DNA from: Luzula sylvatica
Lineage: Eukaryota > Streptophyta > Magnoliopsida > Poales > Juncaceae
Assembly (NCBI GenBank): GCA_946800325.1
Contig: OX326959.1
Span: forward strand, 34,109,027 to 34,173,026
Direction: 5' to 3'
DNA length: 64,000 nt
Position numbers and translations under genes: made by a program
The notes under the pieces: generated by a model
Told to the model about the DNA's origin: nothing
Database searches by the model: none
What the model saw: only the letters and a program-made list of their open reading frames with translations
Part shown: piece by piece, positions 29,011 to 39,002 of the stretch
Layout: each line of letters starts with the position of its first letter
How positions within the stretch are numbered: the first letter of the stretch is position 1

Positions 29011-31944
29011 TCTGAGGAGAACAAATAACGTGTTTTTGAGATGATTTGGATGGAATCTTTTACTACGTAACTTTCCACCAAATTGTACAAACACTAAGAA
29101 AGTTTTCCTTTCGATTCGTAGCATTCTTTTCACGCTTTGAGGATGTCAGATAACGTGTTTTTGGGATGATTTTGATCAAATCTTTTACTATGTAACTTTT
29201 CACAAAATTGCACAAACACTAAGAAAGTTTTTTTTTCGATTCATAGCAATCTTTTTATGTTTTGAGGAGCTCAAATAGCGTGTTTTTTAGATGATTTGGA
29301 TCAAATTTTTTACTACGTAACTTTTCACCAAATTGTACAAACACTTACAAACTTTTCTTTTCGATCGATAGCAATCTTTTTACGGTTTGAGGAGTTCAAA
29401 TAAAACGTTTTTAGATCATTTGTATCGTATCTTTTACAACATAACTTTTCACCAAATTTCATAAACACTAAGAAAGTTTGCTTTTCGATTCATAACAATC
29501 TTTTAACTATCTGAGGAGCCCAAATAACGTGTTTTTGAGATGATTTGGATCGAATCTTTTACTACGTAACTTTTCACCAAATTGTACACACACTAAGAAA
29601 GTTTTCTTTTTTATTCAAATCAATCTTTTTACGCTCTGAGGAGCTCAGATAATGTGTTTTTGAGATGATTTTGATCAAATCTTTTACTATGTAACTTTTC
29701 ACCAAATTGCACAAACACTAAGAAAGTTTTCTTTTCGATTCATATAGCAATCTATTTACACTTTGAGGAATTCATATAACATGTTTTAGATCATTTGTAT
29801 CGTATCTTTTACTACATAACTTTTCACCAAATTTCATAAACACAAAGAAAGTTTGTTTTTCGATTCATAACAATCTTTCAACGCTCCGAGGAGTTCAAAT
29901 AATGTGTTTTTAAGATGGTTGGATCGAATCTTTTACTACGTAACTTTGCACCAAATTGTACAAACACTAAGAAGTTTTTTTTTTTATTCATAACAATCTT
30001 TTTACGATTTGAGGAGTACAAATAACGTGTTTGTATATCATTTGTATCGTATCTTTTACTACATAAGTTTTGACCAAATTTTATAAACACTAAGAAGGTT
30101 TATTTTTCGATTCATAACAATCTTTTAACGCTCCGAGGAGCCCAAATAATGTGTTTTTGAGATGGTTTGGATCGAATCTTTTACTACGTAACATTTCACC
30201 AAATTGTACAAACACTAAGAAAGTTTCATTTTCAATTCATAGCAATCTTTTTACCCTTTTTGGAGTTCAAATAACGTGTTTTTAGATTATTTGTACCGTA
30301 TTTCTTACTACATAACTTTTCATCAAACTTTATAAACACTAAGAAAGTTTGTTTTTCGATTCATAACATTCTTTTAACACTCTCAGGAGTCAAAATAACG
30401 TGTTTTGAGATGGTTTGGATCGAATCTTTTTCTACGTAACTTTTCACCAAATTGTACAAACACTAAGAAAGTTTTCTTTTCAACTCATAGCAATTTTTTT
30501 ATGCTTTGAGGAGTTCAAATAACGTGTTTTTAGATCATTTGTATCGTATATTTTACTACATAACTTTTTACCAAATTATATAAACACTAAGAAAGTTTGT
30601 TTTTCGATTCATAACAATCTTTTAACGCTCCGAGGAGCCCAAATAACGCGTTTTGCGATGATTTGGATCGAATCTTTTACTACGTAAATTTTCACCAAAT
30701 TGTACAAACACTAAGAAAGTTTCTTTTCGAGTCATAGCAATCTTTTTACGCTTTAAGGAGCTCAAATGACGTGTTTTGAGATGATTTGGATCGAATCTTT
30801 TACTACGTAATTTTTCACCAAATTGTACAAACACTAAGAAAGTTTTCTTTTCGATTCATAGCAACATTTTACGCTTTGAGGATTTCAAATAACATGTTTT
30901 TAGATCATTTGTATCGTATTTTTTACTACATAACTTTTCACCAAATTTTTTAAACACTAAGAAAGTTTGTTTTTCGATTCATAACAATCTTTCAACCCTC
31001 CGAGGAGTCCAAATAACGTATTTTTAAGATGGTTGAGATCGAATCTTTTAAGACATAACTTTTCACCAAATTGTACAAACACTAAGAAAATTTTCTTTTC
31101 GATTTATAGAAATCTTTTTACGCTTTGAGGAGTTCAAATAACGTGTTTTTATATCATTTGTATCGTATTTCTTACTACATAACTTTTCACCAAATTTTAC
31201 AAAACACTATGAAAATTTGTTTTTCGATTCAAAACACTCTTTTAACACTCTGAGGAGTCCAAATAACGTGTTTTTAGATTGTTTGGATCGAATTTTTTAC
31301 TACGTAACTTTTCACCAAATTGTACAAACACTGAGAAACTTTTCTTTTGAACTCATAGCATTCTTTTTACGATTTGATGAGTTCAAATAACGTGTTTTTA
31401 GATCATTTGCATCGTATATTTTACTACGTAAATTTGCACCAAATTGTACGAAACACTAAGAAAATTTTCTTTTCGATTCATAGAAATCTTTTTACGCTTT
31501 GAGGAGTTCAAATAACGTGTTTTTAGATCATTTGTATCGTATTTCTTACTACATAACTTTTCACCAAATTTTATAAACACTAAGAAAGTTTATTTTTCGA
31601 TTCATAACAATCTTTTATCGCTCCGAGGAGCCCAAATAATGTGTTTTTGAGATGGTTTGGATCGATTTTTTTACTACGTAACTTTTCACAAAATTGTACA
31701 AACACTAAGAAAGTTTTCCATTTGATTCATAGCAATCTTTTTACGATTTGAGGAATTCAAATAACGTGTTTTTAGATCATTTGTATCGTATTTTTTACTA
31801 CATAATTTTTCACCAAATTTTACTAACACTGAGAAATTTTAATTTTCGATTCATAAAATTGTTTTAACACTCTGGGAAGTTCAAATAACGTGTTTTGAGA
31901 TTGTTTGGATCGAATATTTTACTACGTAAATTTTCACCAAATTG
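29002..31944. repeat. Inverted satellite domain with alternating monomer types
   Basis: About 24 monomers in reverse orientation. Two types can be told apart: type A has ATCATTTGTATCGTATC with TACATAAC, and type B has ATGATTTGGATCGAATC with TACGTAAC and AAATTGTAC. From 29.4 kb they mostly alternate, an AB dimer of about 248 bp. Divergence between copies is visibly greater than in the forward array, as expected at an array edge less exposed to homogenisation. Homology stops at about 31944 (CACCAAATTGCTCATTT). Confidence 0.88.
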
Positions 31945-32310
31945 CTCATTTAATCCTCTATCCCACTGTATTATATAGTTGCCGAACGGACCTAATGTTC
32001 TGTTTGGATCAAATTATATTTGATTTATCATGGAAATGGCTTAACCAAACTCTACTTTGAATTAACTTTTAGCACTCTTGTAATTGTTAATTATCTTTTA
32101 GCACTCTTTTTATACATATCTAATTCATGAATTTCTCGGGCTAAATAAAACTGAGAACTAAACAGTAAAAAAAGCTACTGCATATCATTAAACAAGAATA
32201 ATTATCCTTTGAATTCTAAAGAGTTTCATACAATACAAAAAAACATAAAGCTATTGGACTTCCTAATTGAAAAGTTCAAACAAAACGAAAAAACAAGGAC
32301 CAAAGTTAAA
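31945..32310. other. Spacer between satellite and SPL gene
   Basis: 366 bp of A/T-rich unique sequence without a reading frame of note. It separates the last satellite monomer from the SPL stop codon and should hold the 3' untranslated region of that minus-strand gene. No terminator-like structure was recognised. Confidence 0.6.
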
Positions 32311-33817
32311 TTACTGCCACGAAAAGGGAAGAGAAAGGCCAATAGAACCATTTGAGGGTCCTTCTTCACTAACTTGGTACAACCCGTTATAATGAAACCC
32401 AGTAAGAGAAACCCCTTCTGAAACATGCATCACACTAACATTCAAACCAGCATGGAATTGATTTTCTTGCATTTGGAGAGAGTGGCAAATTTGTAATTGA
32501 TTCTGGCTTGGCTGGTACGGCGCTGACAGAAGAGAGAGAGCACAATCGGATACGGGTGGAAGTTCTTGACGTGTCGAGCCCATTGATCCGAGATAGGTGC
32601 TTGGCATGTTGAAAACATTGTTGTTTAGGGCTGAGCTGGCATGGAGGGCAGAATGGTCATTTCGTTGCGGGTAGGCCATTCTGATCGGCTCTGTTATTGC
32701 GTCTACGGAGGAATATATTTGTTGATATGATGACGTTCTTGCCCCTGAAAAACAAAACAAAACAATATGTGATATAACAATATATTTACATTCAGAGGAA
32801 AATGTTGATATATGATATGCTTCGTGTGATTGTAAAAGAAAAAGTTCACATACCATGGTGATTTGGGAAAAGGCCCCTGGAAGATAGAGAATCATCATGG
32901 AGGGGCTTTCTGCGACGACGGTTATGAAAGAGGAGACGCTTCCTGCAGCTTCTTTTCTGCGCATCAAACTCCGCCACTGAATGAAACCTTCGTCACATTT
33001 TACAATTAAGAAGAAAAAGTTTAATTACTAAAAAGTTTGGATTCGACACCACCACTATACAATATACATTCATACAAATTGTAAATGTTCAAGGTGCAAT
33101 TGGGTATTAGGGTTTAGGATTTAGGATTTAGGAATGAATTTTGAAAATGGTATAAAATCTAATTTTAAACAAACAAAATAATTTCATTCAACAAATTAAT
33201 TCAATCAAAAAAATAATTCTACCAAATTGATCCAAAAAAAGCAAATGAGAAAGGCCCATATACAAAAATCTTAAAAATTTGGTCCAAAACTTTCAATAAT
33301 AACATGATACAGAGCACAAACAAGAATTTCAGGGTTTGCTATTGCATGAACTTAAGCTAAAACTTTAAAAGGAACACCAAAACTAAACAAAGTTTATGAA
33401 GAAGCCAAAATATTTATTGAAAATGATTTACCTGCTACACTGCTGACAGAACCTCTGTTCCTTGCCACCAACAATAACCACAGCAGTTTTCGAATGAGTC
33501 TCGCAAACTTTATGTTTTCTATGATAGTCCCTACACTTGGACAAATCTGCATTACACCCCTCAGCCAAACAGTAAACCTCTCTTTCCCTTTGCCTTCTTT
33601 GTATTGGGTTCGATAATGGTAATGCCGTGGCGAGGGACTGACTCGTGGGGATCACCATGGATCCCATTGAAAGTGGATTAGACCCAAAACTGGATAAATG
33701 GCCTAATCTGAGATCAACAGAGCAATCCATTGTAGAAGAACTGTTTTGAGGCACTAGAGCTGCATCATAACCCCAATTGCAGTGCGTTCCCATTTTGGTA
33801 TCATTGGTCCAATCCAT
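32311..33817 (-). CDS. SQUAMOSA promoter-binding-like (SPL) transcription factor
   Basis: Plant nuclear transcription factor of the SBP-box family, which binds GTAC-core promoter sites. Spliced from three exons, complement(32311..32744, 32854..32987, 33432..33817), 954 nt, 317 residues. The donors (GTAAAT, GTATGT) and acceptors end correctly and the frame is continuous. The first intron splits the Arg after CQQCS, the conserved position in this family. The SBP domain spans about residues 81-157. Zinc site 1 is C83, C88, C105, H108 and site 2 is C124, C127, H131, C143. A basic nuclear-localisation segment, [17 protein letters not shown], follows. The protein ends LSLPFSWQ. Exon 3 carries a miR156 site, so juvenile-phase repression is expected from family knowledge. 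Odd points: LLF just before the HNRRRR motif, where family members normally have a Gly or a small polar residue, and a satellite array right behind the gene. The clade is probably SPL13/16-like, which is uncertain, so no symbol is given. Confidence 0.93.
32524..32543 (-). promoter_or_regulatory. miR156/157 target site in SPL exon 3
   Basis: On the plus strand this 20-mer reads TGACAGAAGAGAGAGAGCAC. It equals mature miR156 except for one base (A for U at position 14), so the transcript pairs with miR156 with one mismatch. The site encodes ALSLLS, the usual peptide over this site in miR156-targeted SPL genes. It lies downstream of the SBP domain, as expected. Cleavage itself is inferred, not seen. 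Confidence 0.93.
32745..32853 (-). other. SPL intron 2
   Basis: 109 bp intron, donor GTATGT and acceptor TTTTTCAG, splitting a Gly codon after one base. The flanking frames join without a stop. Confidence 0.88.
32988..33431 (-). other. SPL intron 1
   Basis: 444 bp A/T-rich intron, donor GTAAAT and acceptor ACGAAG. It holds a small run of AGGGTTTAGG/ATTTAGG units near 33103 (plus-strand sense), telomere-motif-like but too short to be a telomeric tract. Confidence 0.85.
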
Positions 33818-33840
33818 TTTTTAGGAAAACGAGTGTATTT

Positions 33841-33866
33841 CTCTTTCTCTCTCTCTCTCTCTCTCT
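33841..33866. repeat. (CT)n tract in the SPL 5' leader
   Basis: A 26 bp CT-rich microsatellite begins 24 bp upstream of the SPL start codon, reading GA-rich in the gene's sense. GA/CT repeats are common in plant 5' untranslated regions and promoters. Confidence 0.8.
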
Positions 33867-35506
33867 GTAACAAAGGACTAATTGAACCAAATAAGAAGGG
33901 ACAGAAAAGCTATAAAAGGAAATGGGGAACAGGAGAAGAGAAAAAAGATGTAGAAAAATGATGGAGAATATATTCAAAGTACATGAGCTCTCTTGACCAA
34001 CGAATAACAAAACTTTTCTCTTTTCCAAGAAAAGTAGAAACCAATTAAACAAAACATTAAAAAAATAGAGGAAAGAAGGCGAAAATAGCACCAAAAAGAA
34101 TTTTAATAGAAGCAAACAGAACCCACAAATGGAATTAAACAAAGAAGATACGAAATGGGTATTTATTTATTTAGATAAAACGAAAACAAGCGAAGAATCT
34201 TCGCCCTGTAGAGGAACAAGAAGAAGAAGGAATAGAAATGGTAGTTTGTGTAAAAGCGATATAAATGGATAAAGCTAAAAGTGTGTGAAGAACTCTACAG
34301 AAATAAAGAAATGAAAAAACCCCGAATTGGAATAGTGGAAAGTAGAAACGAAAAGGAAATTGGAATTCGAGAAAAAGTAGCACTAAAATCCAAGAGAAGA
34401 AAGGGATAAAAATGGTGGTTGGAATAAATGAGGCATGGATGAGCCCAAAAGGCTGGGAACTCAGAGAAAAACAGAGGGAGACAGTGTGCAGTGTACTGTT
34501 GGTATACAGGGGCATTGCCCTATCACTTTGGGCCACGTTTCTTTCTCTCTAACCATTTATTCAGACCTGACACAGATTTCCAGCTCAACAGTAAAATGTG
34601 AACGGCGTGAGAGAAAGAAAGACTCGAGACTGCGAGGTGAGAATTCAGAGACCAGACTTGGTCCACTCGTAAAGGTATGGACCCTAATTCTAATTCATAT
34701 TGATATTTCAAGAGTAATTCCGCCAAATTTTCAAATAATACCGGTTATTTATCAATATAATTTTTTTAATATATATTTTTTCAAATATAATATATATCTT
34801 GATTATAATAGGAAATATATGTATTTAGATGTATGATATACGCTTTATTGGTTGTGTGAATTTGTTTTTAAATGTAATATATTTCGAAGTATTATGCATG
34901 GTTGGTTCTTTTGAGATATATCATTTTAGATATAAAATATGTTTATACATATATGATATGCGTTTTTTAATTCATCGGACTTTTTTCGAAATGTGTGGTC
35001 TTTACTTTTTAAATTTATTTATTTTATATTTTGTAGATATATGATATACTTCCAGTTACTTTGCCGGACATGTGAATCTACATTTCGTGATGAATAGTTA
35101 CTACCTTTAATTAAGTATATTGCTCCAATATGTTTTTGAATTATAAAATTTAATTTAATTATTACTATATAGAACTTGATACATTTGGATGAATTTTTAT
35201 TTATTATAATTTGTAATGAATACAAATTTTTGTTTTTAAAAAAACTTTGTCGGTACCGTGATAGAAAAATTGAATAGTGAATTAACTAGTTTATGCCAAC
35301 CGATCAAGCATGGAATTAAATGATTTAAGTGGTGGATTAGTGAAATTTTCTTAAATCACGGAACAAAGTAAATGTAAATCAAATCATGGAATGGAGTAAA
35401 AATATTTCATCATTCTATCTCAACTCATTTTTCGGCACTAATAATTATTTTCATTTTGTAAATTAATTTTTATATATTACCTTACCGAATACTTGTGAAA
35501 TAAAAT
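33867..35506. other. SPL upstream region and A/T-rich intergenic DNA
   Basis: The first 0.7-0.8 kb, purine-rich on the plus strand, should contain the SPL leader and promoter. A transcription start or TATA box could not be fixed. Beyond 34.7 kb it is low-complexity A/T-rich DNA. The reading frames here have no recognisable domain and look like chance. Confidence 0.5.
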
Positions 35507-35911
35507 CATGGTTCAAAATAGCTTCGCTCAACGCTACGCAACACCGATATAGTTTAGTTTAGAGGCAAAACGCTACGTGTTGCGGTTTTGTAGCTCGCTA
35601 CGGCCAAATAAAATATTTTTAGATTAATTTATAAAAAATCAAATGAATTTAATTAAGAAAAATTATTTCATGAAATTTTTAATAATTAAAAAGTGTTTTG
35701 GTTGACAAATAAATCAAAAAACCTCCGTCTATTATTTAGGTAGAAATGTTTTGACTTATTGAACATGCTCATTTTCATATATTTCATGAATTATTTTGTG
35801 CACTACAAATCATATCATCCGCAATAACTCTCGCAATTGCGCACGCTACTCGCTATCCCTACGAAAAATGATCACCACGCTACGGACCGATACACGCTAT
35901 TTGCAACATTG
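35507..35911. mobile_element. hAT-like MITE candidate, ~405 bp
   Basis: Terminal inverted repeats match imperfectly: CATGGTTCAAAATAGC on the left and CAATGTTGCAAATAGC on the reversed right end (12 of 16). The ends are rich in GCTACGC-type words (CGCTACGCAAC, CACGCTACGG). Flanking 8-mers AATAAAAT and AATTATGA match at only half the positions, so the target duplication is decayed or the borders are slightly off. No coding capacity. Confidence 0.5.
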
Positions 35912-36154
35912 AATTATGAAATGGAATAAACATCCTCCCACCATTCCATTATTTCATTTTTCGGCGAACAAGCGTATATAATTAAAAAAAAATCCTACAC
36001 ACTAAATAGTTTATTATTTACATGGTAAATTAGTTTATATGATTAATGTTATTAGTAATAATAATTATTTTCATACAAAATATCTTGTTATTTAATATAT
36101 AAGAATAAGAATTATAATATCACATGAAATATTTTTCTGTAATTCTGTAAAAAC

Positions 36155-37548
36155 CAATGTTTTAAACTGCGATATTGCGGTCCATTGTGGCCGGGTATTT
36201 TTTGTTGCGGATTGCGTTTGCGGGTGCAATTGCGCCGCAATATCCTTATTGCGGATTTCTGTCGCGATATTAATTTATGTAATAATTATGGTATATTTTA
36301 TATATATTCACAAAAAAAATCTCAAAATTATATCACTAAATTAACTCTCAAAATTATATATTTCAATCATAGAAAAATAATTAGAGGGGGCATTTGGCAG
36401 GAACTATTTGCCACAGAATTAGACACATAAATGTTCATAATTAATAAAACACAATCCTAATTAAAACATGAAACTTCAAAATAACAATAACAACACAAAA
36501 TACATAGTTAGTTCTCAAAAACAAACACGCAACTACGACTAATTTCTTACTCTTCGGCGGATGAAATATCATTTTCGTGATCATCATCTTCTTCGTCGCA
36601 TGAATCGTCATTCTCTTCCGTACTTCTTCGGTGACACTAACACAAGGAACGACATCTCCTTGAATCCCCGCAAGGTAATTTTTTAACCGGGTTATACCTC
36701 CTCCATATACGTTCTTGCAAAATTCACAACCGACCCTTAACGAGTTACTAGGGTCCGCGCGAAAAGCATACTCCCATCCGGGATCTTTGGATTTGGGTTT
36801 GTTTGTAGAATTTTTCGTTGACATCCTACAAATATGCACAAGCCATATATCTAATTCAATACCTAATTCAAAATTATGAAATTGATACTTTTATAGATGA
36901 AATTGAAACAATTTAAAGGTTATATATGCATCACACAATCATTTGCTAAACAATTTTTCCAAAAAAACTAAAAAAAATCAATACCTAATTCAACCCGAAA
37001 TTGAGAGAAATAGGGCAAAATTGAAGAAATCACAACTTGGAGAAGCTTCCTTGGCTTCTTCTCTTCCACCTGGTGGCGAGAGTTCACTGGTTTGAGCCAC
37101 AAACCGGCGGCAGGGAGAAGCAAAGAGCAGCAAAAGGCTCCTCCTCGACTCACGATGGTTTCTTTCTTTGTTCTTTCCCTTCTCTGTGATGAAAACAATA
37201 TACTGGGTGAATGGGTCTAATAAGTTATTGGGTTTGCAATGAAGCGTTTAATGGATTAAATGAGTATAATGGATCGGTTATGTAGTGGGGGCTGAATGAG
37301 TTTGGATATATTAGATAATGTATTTGCAAATTAATATTTTTCTTGTTACCGGATTTGGATGTTAATGGATCCGCAATAATCCGATATATCCGCAATTTAA
37401 GCGATATCTCGCCGATATTTCGGCCGCAATTTCCACAATAACACAAAAACGCTATAAGCCGCATTAGTTCATTGCGAAATTGCGATTTTAAATATCATAC
37501 CGTAATTTCTGCAATATCGCCGTAATATCGCCGCAATTTTAAACACTG
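36155..37548 (-). mobile_element. Non-autonomous hAT transposon, 1394 bp
   Basis: The element starts CAATGTTTTAAACTGCG and its reversed right end starts CAGTGTTTAAAATTGCG. It is flanked by a perfect 8 bp duplication GTAAAAAC at 36147-36154 and 37549-37556. The CA.TG termini and 8 bp duplication are hallmarks of the hAT superfamily. Subterminal regions are packed with GCGATATT/GCAATATC words, typical transposase-binding repeats. It keeps only the start of a transposase gene (BED finger) and is about a third of an autonomous hAT, so it is an internal deletion derivative. Confidence 0.9.
36441..36839 (-). pseudogene. hAT transposase N-terminal fragment (BED zinc finger)
   Basis: The 132-residue frame starts inside the hAT element. 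Around residues 18-62 it matches the plant hAT BED-finger pattern: DPGWEYAF, then a CEFC pair, GGGITRLKNYLAG, and a downstream PC. The catalytic and dimerisation domains of a full transposase (about 600-700 residues) are absent. The sequence after residue 75 loses similarity. One zinc ligand seems lost: the family's HLAG is YLAG here (a CAC to TAC change), so it is unlikely to bind DNA normally. Confidence 0.8.
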
Positions 37549-37556
37549 GTAAAAAC

Positions 37557-38267
37557 TAAGTATATTATTGTTAATTGTAAGTGTTGTATGATTGAAGATT
37601 AGATAAACGATATTTTATCTTTGTACTTTTCAATAACGTATTTAGACAATGAAAAAGAAGGGAAATTGTTAATGATAAAAATGAATCCCCAAGTACAATT
37701 TTTCATTGCTACCACTAAAAATTAAAAAAAAATAAAAAAAAAATAAATTTTTGGACCACGTAATTTAGTTTGAACCTTGTCTACATAATCCGCCGTACAC
37801 AATTCGCTTTCTCCCCTATTCTAGTGGCTTAGGGACAATATGATGACTAATGCCATGATTAATTAGGGAAAGAGAAGCAAAAGTTAATGGAAGATCTGGT
37901 ATTTATCTATACAATTTTTTATTTTGCCCAACATTAAATTGAGAAATATACATTTCAATCTTATAAAAAATATTTATTAATTAAAAAATATTCAAAATAT
38001 TCTTTTAAAATTATTAGTTAACAAATATCCAAAATATTTTTTTGAAAAAAAAAATTATTATAAAAAAAAATATATCACAGAACTCTCAGTGCGAGTACCC
38101 TCTCAGTCAGTATCTCAAAGTCTCCTTTGTACCCACAAACTTGCCATTCCCAAAGTTCAAAATATTGATAGTTTAAACATATGTCGATGAACTTGAATAC
38201 TTGATGCTGTTCGCATCAGCTGTGTAATTTAGAATATTTCCCATAATGGAAAGATCAATCTCGTACA
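37557..38267. other. A/T-rich intergenic DNA with part of a dispersed repeat
   Basis: No gene seen. The stretch 37905-38088 (AAATATACATTTCAATCTT, runs of AATATTC, ending TATCACAGAACTCTC) resembles 40430-40552 (ending TATCATAGAACTCCC), so the two are likely relics of one repeat family. Confidence 0.45.
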
Positions 38268-38276
38268 TATTTCAGT

Positions 38277-38993
38277 GGGGGATCAACGTATTTACTCTTT
38301 GTTAAACTTAAAATAACATATTTATTCTTCTTAAAATTAAAATATCATATTTATCCCTTCATAAATCTAAAATATCATATTTGGCCAAAAATTAAAAATC
38401 ATCAAATTTCTCCGTTAAATTTAACGGTCAACATTTAAAATTACTATTTTACCTTTTGTATATTTACCCTTCTAAAAATCCAAAATATTGTATTTACATC
38501 TTTAAAAATAAAAATATCATATTTATCCTCTCAACAATAAAATGACATACGTATCCTTACTCACTCGACAAGAAGAAATCATACCCTACAATTTAATAAT
38601 ATTTTTAGTTATGATTATATTTTTGTAATGAATCTATATTTTTACATTTTTATTTTTGTCATTTGAGATTGGTAGAATGATTATCTTTTAGAATGTTATT
38701 GATGTATTTTTTGTGTTTATATTGTTATCTATGAGATTACATTATTATATTATTTGGATAAATATGATATTTTTATTTTTAAAAGGTAAATATGATATTT
38801 TGGATTTTTAGAAGGGTAAATATGTAAAGGATAAAATAGTTGACCGTTAATTTTAACGGAGAAATTGGATGGTTTTTAATTTTTGGGTAAATATGATATT
38901 TTAGATTTATGAAAGGATAAATATGATATTTTAATTTTAAGAAGGGTAAATATGTAATTTCAAATTTAAGAAAGGGTAAATATGTAAATCCCC
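38277..38993. mobile_element. Foldback Mutator-like MITE, 717 bp
   Basis: Two long inverted arms (about 38277-38540 and 38745-38993) enclose a 0.2 kb loop. The left tip is GGGGATCAACGTATTTAC and the reversed right tip is GGGGATTTACATATTTAC. It is flanked by a 9 bp duplication with one mismatch, TATTTCAGT (38268-38276) and TATTTTAGT (38994-39002). A 9 bp duplication with long arms suggests the MULE superfamily. Each arm contains three or four copies of a roughly 30 bp unit around AAAATATCATATTTA. No reading frame. Confidence 0.82.
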
Positions 38994-39002
38994 TATTTTA
39001 GT

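Noticed and set aside
29878..31580. Minus-strand frames (KFGEKLCSKRYDT type) in the inverted satellite
   Set aside because: Same reason: reading through tandem monomers, with internal repetition every ~41 codons.
34171..34836. Several 67-133 codon frames upstream of the SPL gene
   Set aside because: Hydrophobic or low-complexity translations of CT/GA-rich leader and A/T-rich DNA, with no domain.
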